DNA of 64,000 nucleotides from positions 62,001 through 126,000 of the forward strand of contig NZ_BMEU01000002.1 in NCBI RefSeq assembly GCF_014637085.1, in the 5' to 3' direction. Made by a program: the position numbers and the translations under genes. A model generated the notes under the pieces. That model had not been told where the DNA came from and searched no databases. It worked only from the letters and a program-made list of their open reading frames with translations. This document shows, piece after piece, positions 44,643 through 54,528 of this stretch (position 1 is the stretch's first letter; every line of letters begins with the position of its first letter). The DNA comes from Comamonas phosphati (GTDB lineage Bacteria > Pseudomonadota > Gammaproteobacteria > Burkholderiales > Burkholderiaceae_C).

Positions 44643-47600
44643 ACCAGCACGCGCTCGATGCCGCCCTGGTTGGCGCGCTGCACATAGTCGGCCATCCAGT
44701 TCTCGCCCAGGATGTCGCGCGCCATCTCGACCACGATGTAGTCGGCTTCGAGCAGGCCGTTTTGCAGGTCGTTGCCGTAGCGCGAGAGGCCTTGCAGGCA
44801 GCTGGGGCAGCTGGTCAGGATCTTGACGTTTTCCTTTTCGCCCACCTTGCCAGACTCGCGCAGCACCGCCTCGCTCTTGCGGATCTCTTCGGTCTTGCGG
44901 AAGCGGATCTGCGTGGAGATGTCGGGGCGCGTCACGCCCAGCGTGCCGGACTCGCCGCAGCAGCGCTCGCTCTTGAGCACGTCGTCGCCCATGAGCGCCT
45001 TGACGGTCTTCATCGGGTCCTGCGTCTTCATGGGCGTATGGCAGGGGTCGTGGTACAGGTAGGCGCCCTTGTGCTGCAGCGTGATGTTTTTTTCGAGCAG
45101 GTACTCGTGGATGTCGATGATGCGGCAGCCCGGGAAGATCTTGTCGAACTCGTAGCCCTGCAACTGGTCGTAGCAGGTGCCGCATGACACCACCACGGTC
45201 TTGATGTCCAGGTAGTTGAGCGTATTGGCCACGCGGTGGAAGAGCACGCGGTTGTCCGTGATCATCTTCTCGGCCTTGTCGTACTGGCCGCTGCCGCGCT
45301 GCGGGTAGCCGCAGCACAGGTAGCCCGGCGGCAGCACGGTCTGCACGCCCGCATGCCAGAGCATGGCCTGTGTGGCCAGGCCCACCTGGCTGAACAAGCG
45401 CTCCGAGCCGCAACCGGGGAAATAGAACACGGCCTCGGTGTCGGCGCTGGTGTTCTGCGGGTTGCGGATGATGGGCACGTAATCCTTGTCCTCGATGTCC
45501 AGCAGGGCGCGCGCCGTCTTGTTCGGCAGGCCGCCGGGCAGCTTCTTGTTGACGAAGTGGATCACCTGCTCCTTGATCGGCGCCGTGCCCACCGAGGCGG
45601 GCGGGTGCGCCGTCTGCTTCCTGGCCACGGCGCCCAGCACGTCGGCGGCCAGGCGCTGGGCCTTGAAGCCCACGCCGACCATGGCCGTGCGCATGAACTT
45701 GATGGTGTCCGGGTTGGTCGCGTTGAGCATGGCCATGGCCAGCTTGTTGCCGGGCCGGAAGCTCTTCTTGTCCATCTTGCGCAGCAGGTTGCGCATGTTC
45801 ATGGTCACGTCGCCGAAGTCGATCTTGACCGGGCAGGGATTGAAGCACTTGTGGCAGACCGTGCAGTGGTCGGCCACGTCCTCGAACTCCTGCCAGTGCT
45901 TGAGCGAGACGCCGCGGCGCGTCTGCTCCTCGTAGAGGAAGGCCTCCACCAGCAGCGAGGTCGCGAGGATCTTGTTGCGCGGGCTGTACAGCAGATTGGC
46001 GCGCGGCACGTGGGTGGCGCACACGGGCTTGCACTTGCCGCAGCGCAGGCAGTCCTTGACGCTGTTGGCAATGGCGCCGATGTCCGACTGCTGCATGATG
46101 ATGGACTCGTAGCCCATCAGGCCGAAGCTCGGCGTATAGGCGTTAGTCAGGTCGGCATACATCAGCGACTCGCGCGGCCTGGCGTCGCGTGATGGGCCGT
46201 CATGGCCTTGGTGGGCCGCGGCGTTCCACTCCTCGTTGCGGATCAGCTTGCCCTTGTTGAAGCGGCCTTCGGGGTCGACGCGCTGCTTGTAGTCGGCAAA
46301 CGGCGCCAGCTCGGCGTCCGACAGGAATTCGAGCTTGGTGATGCCGATGCCGTGCTCGCCCGAGATCACGCCGTCCAGGCTGCGCGCCAGCTCCATAATG
46401 CGCGCCACGGCCTCGTGCGCCGTCTGCAGCATCTCGTAGTCGTCGCTGTTGACGGGGATGTTGGTGTGCACATTGCCGTCGCCGGCATGCATGTGCAGCG
46501 CCACCCAGACGCGGCCCTTGAGCACCTTCTGGTGAATGCCGTTGAGGGCTTCGCGCAGCGGCTGGAAGGCCGCGCCGGCGAAGATCGTGGACAGCGGCTC
46601 CTTGAGCTGGGTCTTCCAGCTCGCGCGCAGCGTGTGGTCCTGCAGCTGGGGGAACAGCGTGGCCACGCCGTCCAGCCAGCCCTGCCACAGGCCGCGCACA
46701 TCGGCCACCAGCGCCAGTGCCTGCTGCACGCGGTCCTCCAGCAGTTCCGCCGCGGGGATGTCCCCCGCATCGTCCTGCTTGCCCAGGGGCAGATCGCCGT
46801 GCCGGAAAAAGCGCGTCAGCTCGTCGCAGAGCCTGAGTTTGTTGCGCAGGCTCAGCTCGATGTTGATGCGCTCGATGCCGTCGGTGTACTCAGCCATGCG
46901 CGGCAGCGGGATCACCACGTCTTCATTGATCTTGAAGGCATTGGTGTGGCGCGAGATGGCCGCCGTGCGCTTGCGGTCCAGCCAGAATTTCTTGCGCGCC
47001 TCGGTGCTCACGGCCGTGAAGCCTTCGCCGTGGCGCGAGTTGGCAATGCGCACCACTTCGGCCGCCACGCGCGCCACCTCGTCGGCGTTGTCGCCCGCGA
47101 TATCGCCCAGCAGCACCATCTTGGGCAGATGGCCGTTGCCCTTCTTGCTCTTGGTCGCGTAGCCCACGGCCTTGAGATAGCGGTCGTCCAGGTGCTCGAG
47201 GCCGGCCAGCAGCACGCCCGAGCGCTTCTGCTCGGCGAACATGTAGTCCTTGATCTCGACGATGGAGGGCACGGCGTCCTTGGCGTTGCCGAAGAACTCC
47301 ATGCACACCGTGCGCGTGTGCTCGGGCATGCGGTGCACCACCCAGCGCGCGCTGGTGATCAGGCCGTCCGTGCCTTCCTTCTGCACGCCGGGCAGACCCG
47401 AGAGGAACTTGTCCGTCACGTCCTTGCCCAGGCCTTCCTTGCGGAACTTGTGGCCGGGAATGTCCAGGCGCTCGGTGCGGATGGGCGTCTTGCCGTCGGC
47501 TTCGAAATACTGCAGCTCGAAGCTGGCAATGGCAGCGTCGTGGATCTTGCCCAGGTTGTGGTCCAGGCGCGTGACTTCCAGCCACTGCGCGTCGGGCGTC

Positions 47601-48565
47601 ACCATGCGCCAGGACACCAGGTTGTCCAGCGCCGTGCCCCATAGCACGGCCTTCTTGCCGCCCGCGTTCATGGCGATGTTGCCGCCTATGCACGAGGCCT
47701 CGATCGAGGTCGGGTCCACCGCGAACACATAGCCCGCGCGCTCGGCCGCATCGGCCACGCGCTGGGTCACCACGCCGGCCTCGGAATAAATGGTGGGCAC
47801 CTCGTGGTCCACGCCGGGAATGCGGCGCATCTCGACCTCGGTCAGCGCTTCGAGCTTTTCCGTATTGATCACCACGCTGCGCCAGGTCAGCGGAATGGCG
47901 CCCCCGGTATAGCCCGTGCCGCCTCCGCGCGGGATGATGGTCAGTTCCAGCTCGATGCAGCCCTTGACCAGGCCGGCCATCTCGGCCTCGGTGTCGGGCG
48001 TCAGCACCACGAACGGGTACTCGACGCGCCAGTCGGTGGCGTCGGTCACATGGGCCACGCGCGAGAGGCCGTCGAACTTGATGTTGTCCTTGGCCGTGAA
48101 GCGGCGCAGGCTTTTCTGCACCCTGCGGCGCAGCTGCTCGGCTTCGACGAAGGTGGCGTTGAACTCATGCACGGCGCGGCGCGCGGCGTCGACGAGCTGG
48201 CCCACCAGGGTGTCGCGGACGGCGTCGGCATCGGGCTCGCGGCGCTTGTCGATCTCGGACAGGCGGTGCGCCAGAGCCTCCACCAGCGATTTGCGGCGAT
48301 CGGGGCTATGCAGCAGGTCGTCCTGCAGATAGGGATTGCGCTGCACCACCCAGATATCCCCGAGCACTTCGTACAGCATGCGTGCAGACCGGCCCGTGCG
48401 GCGCTCCTGGCGCAGCTGGTTGAGCACATCCCACATGGATGAGCCCAGCAGGCGGATCACGATCTCGCGGTCGGAGAACGAGGTGTAGTTGTAGGGAATC
48501 TCGCGCAGTCGTGCGGGTTCGGCGGCCTGCGCCTGCAAGGCGGCCAACGCAATCGGTACATTCAT
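44639..48565 (-). CDS. DUF3683 / FAD-linked oxidase / iron-sulfur fusion oxidoreductase
   Basis: A 1308-residue multidomain enzyme. N-terminal DUF3683 (about 20-140) is followed by a PCMH-type FAD domain ([15 protein letters not shown], about 210), a FAD-linked oxidase C-terminal domain ([16 protein letters not shown] near 690), a ferredoxin-like segment with [11 protein letters not shown] (about 837) and [12 protein letters not shown] (about 903), and two CCG domains ([10 protein letters not shown] near 1083, CCGESGTLG near 1200). This is a single-chain GlcD-GlcF-like dehydrogenase of the YdiJ type, likely oxidising a D-2-hydroxy acid to the quinone pool; the substrate is unproven. ATG 48565 begins [11 protein letters not shown]; an upstream start is rejected for lack of homology. 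Confidence 0.92.
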   Translation of the reverse strand: MNVPIALAALQAQAAEPARLREIPYNYTSFSDREIVIRLLGSSMWDVLNQLRQERRTGRSARMLYEVLGDIWVVQRNPYLQDDLLHSPDRRKSLVEALAHRLSEIDKRREPDADAVRDTLVGQLVDAARRAVHEFNATFVEAEQLRRRVQKSLRRFTAKDNIKFDGLSRVAHVTDATDWRVEYPFVVLTPDTEAEMAGLVKGCIELELTIIPRGGGTGYTGGAIPLTWRSVVINTEKLEALTEVEMRRIPGVDHEVPTIYSEAGVVTQRVADAAERAGYVFAVDPTSIEASCIGGNIAMNAGGKKAVLWGTALDNLVSWRMVTPDAQWLEVTRLDHNLGKIHDAAIASFELQYFEADGKTPIRTERLDIPGHKFRKEGLGKDVTDKFLSGLPGVQKEGTDGLITSARWVVHRMPEHTRTVCMEFFGNAKDAVPSIVEIKDYMFAEQKRSGVLLAGLEHLDDRYLKAVGYATKSKKGNGHLPKMVLLGDIAGDNADEVARVAAEVVRIANSRHGEGFTAVSTEARKKFWLDRKRTAAISRHTNAFKINEDVVIPLPRMAEYTDGIERINIELSLRNKLRLCDELTRFFRHGDLPLGKQDDAGDIPAAELLEDRVQQALALVADVRGLWQGWLDGVATLFPQLQDHTLRASWKTQLKEPLSTIFAGAAFQPLREALNGIHQKVLKGRVWVALHMHAGDGNVHTNIPVNSDDYEMLQTAHEAVARIMELARSLDGVISGEHGIGITKLEFLSDAELAPFADYKQRVDPEGRFNKGKLIRNEEWNAAAHQGHDGPSRDARPRESLMYADLTNAYTPSFGLMGYESIIMQQSDIGAIANSVKDCLRCGKCKPVCATHVPRANLLYSPRNKILATSLLVEAFLYEEQTRRGVSLKHWQEFEDVADHCTVCHKCFNPCPVKIDFGDVTMNMRNLLRKMDKKSFRPGNKLAMAMLNATNPDTIKFMRTAMVGVGFKAQRLAADVLGAVARKQTAHPPASVGTAPIKEQVIHFVNKKLPGGLPNKTARALLDIEDKDYVPIIRNPQNTSADTEAVFYFPGCGSERLFSQVGLATQAMLWHAGVQTVLPPGYLCCGYPQRGSGQYDKAEKMITDNRVLFHRVANTLNYLDIKTVVVSCGTCYDQLQGYEFDKIFPGCRIIDIHEYLLEKNITLQHKGAYLYHDPCHTPMKTQDPMKTVKALMGDDVLKSERCCGESGTLGVTRPDISTQIRFRKTEEIRKSEAVLRESGKVGEKENVKILTSCPSCLQGLSRYGNDLQNGLLEADYIVVEMARDILGENWMADYVQRANQGGIERVLV

Positions 48566-48820
48566 GGGGTTAGACCGTATCGGGCGCCCGGCGGCGCCCC
48601 GAAGCCAGTGGGACGACGATTTTAAGCGAGGCCGGTCCGACCTGCCCGGCAGCGGGCCCATAGCCTCACAAGCCGCTGTACCCGGGCTTTTTCGGCCTCG
48701 GCCCAGCGCTCCGGCTGCCTCGATCCCTTCCCCGGCACCTCACAGCCGTCCCTGCATGCAGCTTGGTTTTCGTCGATTCAAACAGACATTTACGAATCAA
48801 AAACAACAAATATCGAAAAA

Positions 48821-48840
48821 ATTTCGTTTCAAAACGAAAT
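48821..48840. promoter_or_regulatory. 20-bp palindromic operator candidate (GlpR/DeoR-like)
   Basis: ATTTCGTTT-CA-AAACGAAAT, perfect 9-bp arms. It overlaps the -35 region of the proposed ugp promoter, which suits a repressor. TTTCGTTT-type sites are known for GlpR regulators of glycerol-3-phosphate genes; the assignment is by resemblance. Confidence 0.6.
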
Positions 48841-48856
48841 AGTATTGACCTAGAAT
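48828..48856 (+). promoter_or_regulatory. Candidate sigma-70 promoter of ugpBAECQ
   Basis: TTCAAA (48828), 17-base spacer, TAGAAT (48851). The -10 matches 5 of 6 and the -35 matches 4 of 6 consensus bases. The resulting 5' untranslated leader to ugpB would be about 165 bases. Confidence 0.5.
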
Positions 48857-48870
48857 GGCGCAGCTTCGCG

Positions 48871-48899
48871 CGTCATCCCTCGTCACCAATCCGTCACAT
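48871..48899 (+). promoter_or_regulatory. Possible Pho-box-like direct repeats
   Basis: GTCA occurs at 48872, 48882 and 48893 (CGTCATCC, CGTCACC, CGTCACAT), 10-11 bases apart. PhoB half-sites repeat every 11 bases around TGTCA, and ugp is Pho-controlled in Escherichia coli. No clear -10 follows at the expected distance. Confidence 0.3.
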
Positions 48900-49029
48900 G
48901 GCAAAGAAAGCCTGAGGGTTCGGCCCGTGGTGAAACGCGGAGCCGGTGCAAACAATGACATGCATATGTCATACGCAAGACCTAATGTGCAGCGTCGCGC
49001 ATTTCGTCACGAACCTTAGAGGATTCCTC

Positions 49030-50343
49030 ATGCAATTCAAGCAACTGGCCATGGCCGCCGCTGTCGCCGCTACCGCTTTTTCAGCGCAAGCCACCACCGA
49101 GATCCAGTGGTGGCATTCCATGACTGCCGTGAACAACGAGTGGGTCAACGATCTGGCCAAGCAGTTCAACGAAAGCCAGAAGGATTACAAGATCGTTCCT
49201 ACCTACAAGGGAGCGTATGACGAATCGATGACGGCCGCCATCGCCGCCTTCCGCTCGGGCAACGCGCCAGACATCCTGCAGGTCTTCGAAGTGGGCACCG
49301 CCACCATGATGGCCTCCAAGGGCGCCACCGTCCCCGTGGGCAAGGTCATGGCCGACGCCGGCGTCGCCTTCGACCCCAAGTCCTACATCCCCGCCGTGGC
49401 CGGCTACTACACCGCCCCCAACGGCCAGATGCTGAGCTTTCCCTTCAACAGCTCGACCACCATCTTCTATTACAACAAGGACGCCTTCAAGAAGGCCGGC
49501 CTGAACCCCGACAAGGCGCCCGCCACCTGGCCCGAAGTCTTTGCCGCCGCCAAGAAGCTCAAGGAAAGCGGCAACAGCTGCCCCATGACGCTGGCCTGGC
49601 AGGGCTGGACCCAGCTGGAGTCCTTCTCCACCTGGCACAACGTGGAATTCGCCACCGAGCACAACGGCCTGAGCGCCAACGGCTACAAGGCACGCCTGAA
49701 GATCAACTCGCCTCTGCACGTCAAGCACATCGACAACCTGGCCGCCGCCGCCAAGGCCGGCGAGTTTGTCTACAAAGGCCGCGGCTCGGCTGCCCAGGCT
49801 TCGTTCACGGCCGGCGAGTGCGCCATGATCCAGACTTCGTCGGGCTTCTATGGCGACGTGGCCAAGAACGCCAAGTTTGCCTACGGCCTGGCGCCCCTGC
49901 CCTACTACCCCGACGTGAAGGGCGCGCCCCAGAACACCGTGATCGGCGGCGCTTCGCTGTGGGTCATGTCCGGCAAGAACGCCGATCACTACAAGGGCGT
50001 GGCCAAGTTCTTCGACTTCCTGTCGCAGACCAAGGTCCAGGCGGCCAGCCACCAGCGTACCGGCTACCTGCCCGTGACCATGGCCGCCTACGACCTGACC
50101 GAGAAGTCCGGCTTCTATGCCAAGCACCCCGGCACCGACACGGCCGTGACGCAGATGATCCGCAAGGTAACGGACAAGTCGCGCGGCATCCGCCTGGGCA
50201 ACTATGTGCAGATCCGCACCATCGAGGACGAGGAACTCGAACAGGTGTGGGCCGGCAAGAAGACCGGCCAGCAGGCGCTGGATGCCATCGTGTCCCGCGG
50301 CAACGAACTGCTGGCCCGCTTCGAGCGCTCGTATAAGCAGTAA
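49030..50343 (+). CDS. ugpB: sn-Glycerol-3-phosphate ABC transporter substrate-binding protein
   Basis: A 437-residue periplasmic receptor of the family 1 type. The signal peptide is residues 1-21 (cleavage SAQA-TT). The mature start TEIQWWHSMTAVNNEWVNDL and later AGECAMIQTSSGFYGDV, GGASLWVMSGKN and SHQRTGYLPVTMAAYDLT match UgpB. ATG 49030 has AGAGGA upstream; an earlier in-frame codon gives no signal peptide. It binds glycerol-3-phosphate or glycerophosphodiesters for the UgpAEC importer. It leads the operon and is followed by dispersed repeat copy D before ugpA. Confidence 0.95.
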   Translation: MQFKQLAMAAAVAATAFSAQATTEIQWWHSMTAVNNEWVNDLAKQFNESQKDYKIVPTYKGAYDESMTAAIAAFRSGNAPDILQVFEVGTATMMASKGATVPVGKVMADAGVAFDPKSYIPAVAGYYTAPNGQMLSFPFNSSTTIFYYNKDAFKKAGLNPDKAPATWPEVFAAAKKLKESGNSCPMTLAWQGWTQLESFSTWHNVEFATEHNGLSANGYKARLKINSPLHVKHIDNLAAAAKAGEFVYKGRGSAAQASFTAGECAMIQTSSGFYGDVAKNAKFAYGLAPLPYYPDVKGAPQNTVIGGASLWVMSGKNADHYKGVAKFFDFLSQTKVQAASHQRTGYLPVTMAAYDLTEKSGFYAKHPGTDTAVTQMIRKVTDKSRGIRLGNYVQIRTIEDEELEQVWAGKKTGQQALDAIVSRGNELLARFERSYKQ

Positions 50344-50443
50344 CCCCCTGAGGCGCTTTGCGCCTTCCCCCCGGAAGGGGGACGACAGCCTCGCTGCGGG
50401 GCGGCCTTTGCTTGTGTCCCTGGCTTGGGCCGTGCCGGTTTTA
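50344..50443 (+). repeat. Dispersed hairpin repeat, copy D
   Basis: Begins on the base after the ugpB stop: CCCCCTGAGGCGCTTTGCGC. Inner stem GGCGC-TTT-GCGCC (different loop, same stem as A and B); outer CCCCC-CGGAA-GGGGG; then GACGACAGCCTCGCTGCGGG; tail to GCCGTGCCGGTTTT. Being inside the operon, it may attenuate between ugpB and ugpA. Confidence 0.8.
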
Positions 50444-50543
50444 TAGGCTACGTAGCCAGTCCTGCGGCGCACCCACAACGTGCGCCGCAACCCCGACTCC
50501 GGGGGCTTGCACAGCCCTCGGCGTTTTTTATTTGTGACCCCTC

Positions 50544-51425
50544 ATGGAAAAACGCGTACTTTTCCGCTCTGCATGGCTGCCGTGGGTGCTGATCGCCCCC
50601 CAGCTGCTGATCATCGGCATCTTCTTCTTCTGGCCCGCCGCACAGGCCGTGCTGCAGTCATTCCAGCTGGAAGACGCCTTCGGCATGAGCACCGAGTGGG
50701 TCGGGTTCGATAACTTCCGGACCCTTTTCTCCGACTCATCCTATCTGGACTCCTTCTACCGCACCGCCTTGTTCTCGGTGCTGGTGGCCGGCATCGGCAT
50801 CGCCACGTCGCTGGCGCTGGCCATCTTCGCGGACCGCATCGTGCGCTTCGCCATGGTCTACAAGACCCTGCTCATCATTCCCTACGCCGTGGCTCCCGTG
50901 ATCGCCGGCGTGCTGTGGATCTTCATGTTCTCGCCCTCCATCGGCGTGGTGGCCTATTTCCTGGGCAAGCTGGGCTATGACTGGAACCACCTGATGAACG
51001 AGAACCAGGCCATGGCGCTGATCGTGCTGGCCGCGGTGTGGAAGCAGATTTCCTACAACTTCCTGTTCTTCCTGGCCGGCCTGCAGTCCATTCCCAGGGC
51101 GCTGATCGAGGCTGCCTCCATCGACGGCGCCGGCCCGTGGCGCCGCTTCTGGAACATCCAGCTGCCCCTGCTGTCGCCCACCACCTTCTTCCTGCTGGTG
51201 ATCAACATCGTCTACGCCTTCTTCGACACCTTCGGCATCATCGACGCGGCCACCCACGGCGGCCCCGGCCAGTCGACCTCGATCCTGGTCTACAAGGTGT
51301 ACCTGGACGGCTTCAAGGCCCTGGACCTCGGCGGCTCCGCCGCCCAGTCCGTGATCCTGATGCTGATCGTGGTGGTGCTGACCGTGATCCAGTTCCGCTA
51401 TGTTGAAAAGAAAGTGCAGTACTGA
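50544..51425 (+). CDS. ugpA: sn-Glycerol-3-phosphate ABC transporter permease UgpA
   Basis: A 293-residue inner-membrane permease with six helices. It opens with [20 protein letters not shown], has the FDNFRTLF and EAA loop [20 protein letters not shown] (about 188-207) and ends with [18 protein letters not shown], typical UgpA. ATG 50544 is the start. It is 200 bases after ugpB with repeat copy D between, and two bases before ugpE. With UgpE it forms the channel for glycerol-3-phosphate uptake. Confidence 0.95.
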   Translation: MEKRVLFRSAWLPWVLIAPQLLIIGIFFFWPAAQAVLQSFQLEDAFGMSTEWVGFDNFRTLFSDSSYLDSFYRTALFSVLVAGIGIATSLALAIFADRIVRFAMVYKTLLIIPYAVAPVIAGVLWIFMFSPSIGVVAYFLGKLGYDWNHLMNENQAMALIVLAAVWKQISYNFLFFLAGLQSIPRALIEAASIDGAGPWRRFWNIQLPLLSPTTFFLLVINIVYAFFDTFGIIDAATHGGPGQSTSILVYKVYLDGFKALDLGGSAAQSVILMLIVVVLTVIQFRYVEKKVQY

Positions 51426-51427
51426 TC

Positions 51428-52279
51428 ATGGTGGATCGCAACCCCTGGCTCAACATCTTCTCCCACGCCGTGCTGATCTTCGGCGTGGCCATCGTCGCCT
51501 TTCCGCTGTACCTGGCCCTGATCGCCTCCACGCACACGGCCAGCGAGATCGTCCAGACCCCCATGCCGCTGCTGCCCGGCTCCCATATGTGGGAGAACTA
51601 CAAGGAAGCGCTGCTGGGCTCGGGCAAGCTGGGTTCCAACACCACCGTCGTGCGCATGATGTGGGTGAGCTTCGCGGTGGCCATGATCATCACCGTGGGC
51701 AAGATCGCGATCTCGCTGCTGTCGGCGTTCGCCATCGTCTACTTCCGCTTCCCGTTCAAGATGGTCTGCTTCTGGGCCATTTTCCTGACCCTGATGCTGC
51801 CCGTGGAAGTGCGTATCCTGCCCACCTACAAGGTGGTGGCCGAGCTGGGCCTGCTCAACAGCTACGCCGGCCTGTCGCTGCCGCTGATCGCCTCGGCCAC
51901 GGCCACCTTTCTGTTCCGCCAGTTCTTCCTGACCGTGCCCGACGAGCTCGTGGAAGCCGCCCGCATCGACGGCGCCAGCCCCATGCGCTTCTTCAAGGAC
52001 GTGCTGGTGCCGCTGTCCAAGACCTCGATCGCGGCGCTGTTCGTGATCCAGTTCATCTACGGCTGGAACCAGTACCTGTGGCCCCTCTTGATGACGACCT
52101 CGGAAGACATGTACCCCGTGGTCGTGGGCATCAAGCGCATGGTGGCCGGCGGCGGCGAAGCCGCCATCGACTGGAACATCGTGATGGCCACGGCCATCCT
52201 GGCCATGCTGCCGCCGACGCTGGTGGTCATGCTGATGCAAAAGTGGTTTGTCAAAGGCCTGGTGGATACCGAGAAGTAA
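51428..52279 (+). CDS. ugpE: sn-Glycerol-3-phosphate ABC transporter permease UgpE
   Basis: A 283-residue permease. It starts MVDRNPWLNIFSHAVLIFGV, includes PLLPGSHMWENYKEAL and the EAA loop PDELVEAARIDGASPMRFF (about 170-188), and QFIYGWNQYLWPLL near 205, all UgpE features. It follows ugpA by two bases, so translation is probably coupled. The next gene is ugpC, 50 bases on. Confidence 0.95.
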   Translation: MVDRNPWLNIFSHAVLIFGVAIVAFPLYLALIASTHTASEIVQTPMPLLPGSHMWENYKEALLGSGKLGSNTTVVRMMWVSFAVAMIITVGKIAISLLSAFAIVYFRFPFKMVCFWAIFLTLMLPVEVRILPTYKVVAELGLLNSYAGLSLPLIASATATFLFRQFFLTVPDELVEAARIDGASPMRFFKDVLVPLSKTSIAALFVIQFIYGWNQYLWPLLMTTSEDMYPVVVGIKRMVAGGGEAAIDWNIVMATAILAMLPPTLVVMLMQKWFVKGLVDTEK

Positions 52280-52329
52280 TCCCGGCCTGCACCTCCACCA
52301 TCTTTTGACCGATTGAACCCAATACTGTT

Positions 52330-53337
52330 ATGGCATCCATCTCCCTCAAGAACATCGTCAAGCGCTACGGCAGCGGCAAGTCCGCCGTGCCCGTCATCCA
52401 CGGCGTGAACGCCGAAATCAAGGACGGCGAATTCATCGTGCTGGTCGGCCCCTCGGGCTGCGGCAAGTCCACGCTGCTGCGCATGATCGCCGGCCTGGAA
52501 GAGATCACCGGCGGCCAGCTGCTGATCGGCGACAAGGTCGTGAACGACCTGGAGCCTGCCAAGCGCAACATCGCCATGGTGTTCCAGAACTACGCGCTGT
52601 ACCCGCATATGAGCAACTACGAGAACATGGCCTACGGCCTGAAGCTCGCCAAGGTGCCCGGGGACGAAATCAAGCGCCGCGTGGACAAGGCTGCCAAGAT
52701 CCTGGAACTCTCCCATCTACTGGAGCGCAAGCCGCGCCAGCTCTCGGGCGGCCAGCGCCAGCGCGTGGCCATGGGCCGCGCCATCGTGCGCCAGCCCCAG
52801 GTCTTCCTGTTCGACGAGCCTTTGTCCAACCTGGACGCCAAGCTGCGCGGCCAGACCCGCATCGAGATCCAGAAGCTGCACGCCGAGCTGGGCATCACCA
52901 GCCTGTTCGTGACCCACGACCAGGTCGAGGCCATGACGCTGGCCCAGCGCATGATCGTGATGAACGGCGGCAATGTGGAGCAGTTCGATACGCCCGAAGA
53001 GGTCTACCACTCGCCTGCCTCCACCTTCGTGGCCGGTTTCATCGGCTCGCCTCCGATGAACCTGCTCAGGAACGCGCCTAACGGCAAGCAGGGCCAGATC
53101 CTGGGCATCCGCCCCGAGCACATCGACCTGGTCGAAGCCGGCGGCTGGGAATTCACCGTCGAGACCGTGGAACTGCTGGGCGCCGAGCGCCTGCTGTACG
53201 GCAAGGTGGGAGGCGAGGACGTGACCGTGCGCGTGGAAGAAGGCCAGCCCTATCCCAAACCCGGCGAAACGGCCCGTATTTCCGCCCGCGAAGACCGCCT
53301 GCACTGGTTCAATGCAGAGACGGGTAAAAGGGCATAA
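52330..53337 (+). CDS. ugpC: sn-Glycerol-3-phosphate ABC transporter ATP-binding protein UgpC
   Basis: A 335-residue ATPase of the MalK/UgpC group. Walker A GPSGCGKS (about residues 41-48), Q-loop [13 protein letters not shown], signature [15 protein letters not shown] (about 138-152), Walker [15 protein letters not shown] and the switch His [14 protein letters not shown] are intact. The C-terminal regulatory TOBE-like domain ([19 protein letters not shown]) is present. It powers the UgpABE importer. Repeat copy E starts on the base after its stop and separates it from ugpQ. Confidence 0.95.
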   Translation: MASISLKNIVKRYGSGKSAVPVIHGVNAEIKDGEFIVLVGPSGCGKSTLLRMIAGLEEITGGQLLIGDKVVNDLEPAKRNIAMVFQNYALYPHMSNYENMAYGLKLAKVPGDEIKRRVDKAAKILELSHLLERKPRQLSGGQRQRVAMGRAIVRQPQVFLFDEPLSNLDAKLRGQTRIEIQKLHAELGITSLFVTHDQVEAMTLAQRMIVMNGGNVEQFDTPEEVYHSPASTFVAGFIGSPPMNLLRNAPNGKQGQILGIRPEHIDLVEAGGWEFTVETVELLGAERLLYGKVGGEDVTVRVEEGQPYPKPGETARISAREDRLHWFNAETGKRA

Positions 53338-53416
53338 CCCCCTGAGCCGCTGCGCGGCTTCCCCCTCTCTCTTCGGGAGGGGGACGGCGTCCCTGATTTG
53401 AGACAGTGCCAGTTTT
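53338..53416 (+). repeat. Dispersed hairpin repeat, copy E
   Basis: Begins on the base after the ugpC stop: CCCCCTGAGCCGCTGCGCGG. Inner stem GCCGC-TGC-GCGGC (same covariant as copy C); outer CCCCCTC/GAGGGGG; then GACGGCGTCCCTGATTTGAG, an internally shortened tail; end GTGCCAGTTTTA. Confidence 0.8.
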
Positions 53417-53455
53417 ACGACTGCGCCGCAATGAAAGACAAACAGGAGAAGTCTC

Positions 53456-54229
53456 TTGACCCCTCTCGCCCCCTGGCCCTATCCCCGCTGGGTCGCTCAC
53501 CGCGGCGCCGGCAAGCTGGCCCCTGAAAACACCATGAGCGCCTTCCGCCTGGGCGCCCGGCACGGCTATCGCTTCTTCGAATGCGATGCCAAGCTCAGCC
53601 GCGACGGCGTGCTGTTCCTCATGCACGATGCCACGCTGGAACGCACCACCAACGGCCGCGGCATCGGCGGCGATCTTGCCATGGGCGAGATCGCCCAGCT
53701 CGACGCCGGCAGCTGGCATTCGCGCGCCTATGCGGGCGAGCAACTGCCCACGCTGGAGGCGCTGGCGCGCTGGTGCCTGGCCAACCATCTGCACCTCAAC
53801 GTGGAAATCAAGCCCACGCCAGGCCAGGAGGAAGAAACCGGCCGCGCCTGCGGCGAGCTCATGAACCGCATCTGGCCGCAGGCCGCCGTACCGCCGCTGT
53901 TCACCTCGTTCAAGCCCGAGGCGCTCAAGGCCGCGCGGGACGCGGCGCCGCATATTCCGCGCGGCCTGCTGGTGGACAAGTTCGGCGACGGCACCGGTGA
54001 CGCCGAGCTGAAGCTCGCGCTGGATCTGGGCTGCTCGGCCCTGGTGCTCAACCACGCGCTGTGGAACCACGCCCTCGTGGCCAAGGTGCATGGCGCGGGC
54101 CTCTACTGCAGCAGCTATACCGTCAACGACCCATGGGCCGCCCAGCGCCTGATAGCCCTGGGCACGGACGGCATCATCACCGACCGCTTGGACCTGTTCA
54201 GCCCGGCGCAGGACGGTCCGCTGCTCTAA
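53456..54229 (+). CDS. ugpQ: Glycerophosphodiester phosphodiesterase
   Basis: A 257-residue cytoplasmic enzyme that splits glycerophosphodiesters to glycerol-3-phosphate and an alcohol. GDPD motifs are WVAHRGAGKLAPENTMSAF (about 12-30, catalytic His and Glu), ECDAKLSRDGVLFLMHDATL (about 42-61, second His) and LNVEIKPTPGQEEE. The start is TTG 53456, with AGGAGA 6 bases upstream; no ATG suits. It has no signal peptide, which agrees with UgpQ acting on diesters imported by UgpBAEC. It closes the operon. Its stop adjoins the remains of a Bug receptor gene on the other strand. Confidence 0.94.
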   Translation: MTPLAPWPYPRWVAHRGAGKLAPENTMSAFRLGARHGYRFFECDAKLSRDGVLFLMHDATLERTTNGRGIGGDLAMGEIAQLDAGSWHSRAYAGEQLPTLEALARWCLANHLHLNVEIKPTPGQEEETGRACGELMNRIWPQAAVPPLFTSFKPEALKAARDAAPHIPRGLLVDKFGDGTGDAELKLALDLGCSALVLNHALWNHALVAKVHGAGLYCSSYTVNDPWAAQRLIALGTDGIITDRLDLFSPAQDGPLL

Positions 54230-54476
54230 ATCCAGAGTACTGTAGGGCACCGGATTGATCATCATCACGCCCGTATTGGCCAGCATCAGCGTGTAGCCGT
54301 CGGCGGGCGGCTTCCTCACATCCTGCGCGCCCACGGCACCGCCTGCACCTGACTTGTAGCCCACGACGATGGGCTGGCCCAGCACACCCTGCAGCCTGCG
54401 GGTCAGCAAACAGGCATGCTGGTCGGGTCGCCGGCCGGAAGGCCCACCTCCACGCGGATGGGCTTGCAGGGAAACG
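54230..54476 (-). pseudogene. Decayed N-terminal part of a Bug/TctC-type tripartite tricarboxylate receptor gene
   Basis: Two frames on the minus strand together give a Bug receptor pattern. The first reads FPCKPIRVEVGLPAGDPTSM then hits a TGA after PVC. The second, shifted by one base, reads LLTRRLQGVLGQPIVVGYKS, then GAGGAVGAQDVRKPPADGYT and MLANTGVMMINPVPYSTLDL, where homology ends at the ugpQ stop. There is no signal peptide and the C-terminal two thirds are missing. It lies 52 bases from an N-formylglutamate amidohydrolase gene. It is a fragment, not a copy of the intact receptor at 55422, since the shared residues are only family-level. Confidence 0.8.
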
Positions 54477-54528
54477 TGGCCCCAGCGGGGCCGCAAGCCG
54501 GAATTCCTAGAGCGTGAAAACGCCGGCT

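Larger units (their letters stand above)
48566..49029. other. Long divergent intergenic region (464 bp) between the DUF3683 gene and ugpB
   Basis: The region holds no gene. Its centre (48780-48860) is A+T-rich in contrast to the surroundings. It contains the palindrome, promoter and repeated GTCA sites listed separately. A further near-palindrome, ATGACATGCATATGTCAT, lies at 48955-48972. Confidence 0.8.

Noticed and set aside
48955-48972. Near-palindrome ATGACATGCATATGTCAT as the main ugp operator
   Set aside because: It lies far downstream of the proposed promoter and its centre is asymmetric; noted only as part of the intergenic region.
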